Positions 5,114 through 7,381 of a DNA stretch of 7,381 nt are shown one piece after another (within the stretch, counting starts at the first letter, position 1; every line of letters begins with the position of its first letter). Position numbers and translations under genes: made by a program. The DNA is from Cloacimonetes bacterium TCS60. Lineage in GTDB: Bacteria > Cloacimonadota > Cloacimonadia > JGIOTU-2. The stretch spans positions 1 through 7,381 of the forward strand of contig LSCK01000018.1 in the NCBI GenBank assembly GCA_001577135.1. Reading direction: 5' to 3'. The notes beneath the pieces are model-generated. The model saw only the letters and a program-made list of their open reading frames with translations, did no database searches and was not told the DNA's origin.

Positions 5114-7381
5114 AAGGGTGTTCAGAAAAAGCCCCTGGATCATTCGGTTTACGAAGATTGGAAATATCTGAATGATTGCCAAATTTCAAAGGATGGTAAT
5201 TTCATTTCCTATGAAATAAATCCCATGCAGGGGGATGGCTTTCTTGTTTTCAATAATGTAAAAACAGGCAAAAAAGATTCAATTTCCAGAGGTGATAAAT
5301 CGCAATTCTCCGCTAATTCCAATTTCGCTGCCTTCAAGATTGAACCTGAATTTTCAGAGGATGAACAGGATAAAACAACTAAATCCGATTCCTTGGGAAT
5401 TTATTTGTTTGAATCCGATTCTCTAATAAAATATCCAAACCTGGAAAAATTTGAAGTTGCTGAGGATTCATCTTCCATAATAGCATTTTTAATGGAAGAT
5501 TCTATATTCGTAAAGGAAGATACGACAAGTAAGAAGAAAGCCATAAAAAAATTGGTCATATCTGTACCTACGGATAAATTCTATCAGGAATACTTGCGAG
5601 TTGGACGTTTTGATGTAAGTGAAAATGGAGAGAAAATTGTTTTTGTTCAGGCATTGGCCGACTCTAGCGATTCTTGTCACATCATGAAATATGATACTAG
5701 CAGCAAAAATATCAATATTATTTATAAAAGTTCTCATCCTGTGCAAGAGATTAAAATTGATAATCGAGCTCACCAGATAGCATTTATTGCTGCTTCTGAT
5801 ACAACTGAGGAAACATTTCATTTGTCATTGTGGCAAGAAGATACGGAGCTACCGTTTTTATTAAATCCATTTTCAGATGTTGAAAAGGCGAATTGGACGG
5901 TTAGTCCTAATGAGGAAATTACTTTTTCGTCTAACGACAAGAAACTTTTCTTTGGCATAGCCCCAGTTACAATCACAGGCGATGAAGATTCTACGGGTAA
6001 TGACTATGAATTAGATCTATGGCATTGGAAAGATGATAGGATCCAGAGTTTTCAAAAGGAGCATCTAGAGGATGAGCTTGAACGTTCATATCTTACTTGC
6101 TATAATATTGAAAACAGGCGATTTGTACAAATTGAAGATACAACCAGAAAACATTCTCTACTAGATGAAAATACTGAATGTAAATATGCTCTTGCCATCT
6201 CCTATTCTCCCTATTATCCAACTTCACAGTGGACGAGTCCTTATTATAGGGATTACTATCTAATAAATTTACAATCTGGTGAGATCCGCTTAATTGCAGA
6301 AGAAACTCAAGATTATTACAGATTATCTCCAGCAAATAGATATGTTTATTGGTTTGATCGTCATGCACAAGAGTGGTTTGTGGAAAACACTTTTTCTGGT
6401 AAGCGGCAATGTGTAACCGAGCACCTGGAGGTAAATTTTTATAATGAGGAGTTTGACCGACCACAAAAACCCTATTCTTACGGCGCAGCAGGTTGGATGC
6501 AGAACGATGAATATTTACTGCTTTATGACAAATACGACATCTGGAAAGTCGATTCCAAAATGAATGAAGCACCAACTAGATTAACCAGTGGGAGAGAAAA
6601 GAGCATAGTCTATCGTTATGTGGATATCGATGCCGAAAACCGTTTTCTGAAAGAAAAAATATATATAACTTCATTTAATGAACAGACTAAACGAGATGGT
6701 TATGCAAGGCTATCTATTAATTCAAGTAAGGGATCTGAAAATTTGATATCCAGTGATCATACCTTTTATCATTTGAAGAAAGCAAAAAATACAAGCAGGT
6801 TGATCTGGAGAAAAATGTCTTTTGCAGATTATTCTGATTTGTATTACAGCGATAAAGAGTTCAAAAATATTCATAAAATTACTAACATAGATAAGCAGAA
6901 AAACGAATATATCTGGGGCACAAGCGAACTTGTTAGATGGGAAACGTCCTCCGGCAAGAAATTAGAGGGGATTTTATACAAACCTGAAAATTTCAATCCA
7001 TCACTAAAGTACTCTCTTATCGTGAAAATTTATGCAAAAACCAGTGATAGACTTCATAGTCATTACTCTGTTTATCCCAGCAGAAGCATAATTAACTACC
7101 CTTTTTATGTAAGCAATGGATATTTGATATTTAAACCGGATATTAAATATGAAACAGGGAATCCGGGAAGTAACGCCCTGGAATCTGTAGTAACTGGAGT
7201 TAATCATCTACTCGGTAAAGGTTTCATCGACGAAGAACACGTGGGATTAATTGGGCATAGTTGGGGTGGCTATGAAGCTGCCTATATAGTTACTCAGTCA
7301 AAAATATTTGCAGCAGCAATGGCAGGAGCACCAGTAAGTAATATGACGAGTGCTTACGGCGGGATACGATGGGGATCTGGT
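5045..7381 (+). CDS. S9-family (prolyl oligopeptidase-like) serine peptidase, exported (3' partial)
   Basis: Predicted exported serine peptidase. The frame is unbroken for 779 codons from ATG 5045 to the window edge; the stop is outside. The N-terminus (MKMIDKR, then a hydrophobic run LIFVVLIIFPLGILF) is a signal peptide without a lipobox Cys. Residues ~30-620 form a divergent propeller-like region with repeated short beta strands. An alpha/beta-hydrolase domain starts near residue 625 (GTSELVRW...). It holds SNGYLIFKPDIKYETGNPG, the nucleophile Ser739 (codon 7259-7261) in IGHSWGGYEAAY, and MAGAPVSNMTSAYGGIRWGSG in two adjoining pieces. The last matches a Bacteroidota S9 subtype that I recall at roughly 900-950 residues, so some 150 residues, including the catalytic Asp and His, lie beyond the window. 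Propeller gating usually limits S9 enzymes to peptides; substrate specificity is not visible. ATG 5051 is an alternative start; 5045 gives the more basic N-terminus. Confidence 0.9.
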   Translation, partial: MKMIDKRLIFVVLIIFPLGILFSKGVQKKPLDHSVYEDWKYLNDCQISKDGNFISYEINPMQGDGFLVFNNVKTGKKDSISRGDKSQFSANSNFAAFKIEPEFSEDEQDKTTKSDSLGIYLFESDSLIKYPNLEKFEVAEDSSSIIAFLMEDSIFVKEDTTSKKKAIKKLVISVPTDKFYQEYLRVGRFDVSENGEKIVFVQALADSSDSCHIMKYDTSSKNINIIYKSSHPVQEIKIDNRAHQIAFIAASDTTEETFHLSLWQEDTELPFLLNPFSDVEKANWTVSPNEEITFSSNDKKLFFGIAPVTITGDEDSTGNDYELDLWHWKDDRIQSFQKEHLEDELERSYLTCYNIENRRFVQIEDTTRKHSLLDENTECKYALAISYSPYYPTSQWTSPYYRDYYLINLQSGEIRLIAEETQDYYRLSPANRYVYWFDRHAQEWFVENTFSGKRQCVTEHLEVNFYNEEFDRPQKPYSYGAAGWMQNDEYLLLYDKYDIWKVDSKMNEAPTRLTSGREKSIVYRYVDIDAENRFLKEKIYITSFNEQTKRDGYARLSINSSKGSENLISSDHTFYHLKKAKNTSRLIWRKMSFADYSDLYYSDKEFKNIHKITNIDKQKNEYIWGTSELVRWETSSGKKLEGILYKPENFNPSLKYSLIVKIYAKTSDRLHSHYSVYPSRSIINYPFYVSNGYLIFKPDIKYETGNPGSNALESVVTGVNHLLGKGFIDEEHVGLIGHSWGGYEAAYIVTQSKIFAAAMAGAPVSNMTSAYGGIRWGSG
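7250..7279 (+). other. S9 nucleophile motif (GHSWGGYE)
   Basis: The G-x-S-x-G-G nucleophile elbow appears as IGHSWGGYEA, with Ser739 encoded by AGT at 7259-7261. It lies 20 residues before MAGAPVSNMTSAYGG. Presence of the intact elbow argues for an active serine hydrolase; the other two triad residues are outside the window. Confidence 0.9.

Noticed and set aside
5489..5821. Minus-strand ORF of 110 codons
   Set aside because: It is fully inside the S9 coding frame, with low-complexity composition and no homology pattern that I recognise.
6093..6575. Minus-strand ORF of 160 codons inside the S9 gene
   Set aside because: The sense frame is continuous and fits the S9 family through this stretch. 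The antisense product has no recognisable features and no start signal.

Overview
This window is AT-rich and tightly packed. It holds parts of two large plus-strand genes, both for predicted exported peptidases, and almost nothing else. Three things point to a bacterium of the Bacteroidota/FCB superphylum, possibly a lineage such as Cloacimonadota or Marinimicrobia: a gingipain-like C25 peptidase, a C-terminal type IX secretion (T9SS) sorting domain of the NYPNPF...GIYLYRI...KK type, and an S9 peptidase subtype typical of Bacteroidota. The missing Shine-Dalgarno sequence before the second gene agrees with this. The exact phylum cannot be fixed from this sequence alone.

Layout: positions 2-4999 carry a giant multidomain C25 (gingipain-family) cysteine peptidase whose 5' end lies outside the window (1665 residues visible). 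In order it has the end of the propeptide, a C25 catalytic domain with a visible His/Cys pair, an Ig-like domain, two CARDB-like beta-sandwich stretches, a jelly-roll/MAM-like module, a PKD domain, a parallel beta-helix of about ten 26-residue coils (Pmp-like GGA/GGG repeats), and a T9SS type A sorting domain. A 45-base gap with no visible terminator or promoter follows. From 5045 to the window end runs an S9-family serine peptidase (779 codons visible, 3' end missing). It has a signal peptide, a divergent propeller-like N-terminal region and the start of an alpha/beta-hydrolase domain with the nucleophile motif GHSWGGYE.

The short gap and shared orientation suggest co-transcription. The simplest reading is protein or peptide degradation outside the cytoplasm: the C25 protein is exported through the outer membrane and probably anchored at the cell surface, while the S9 enzyme acts in the periplasm or on an envelope face. 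That division of labour is inference. I found no RNA genes, CRISPR array, mobile element or insertion sequence. I do not see convincing evidence of a wholly new system. The most notable feature is the domain fusion in the first gene.
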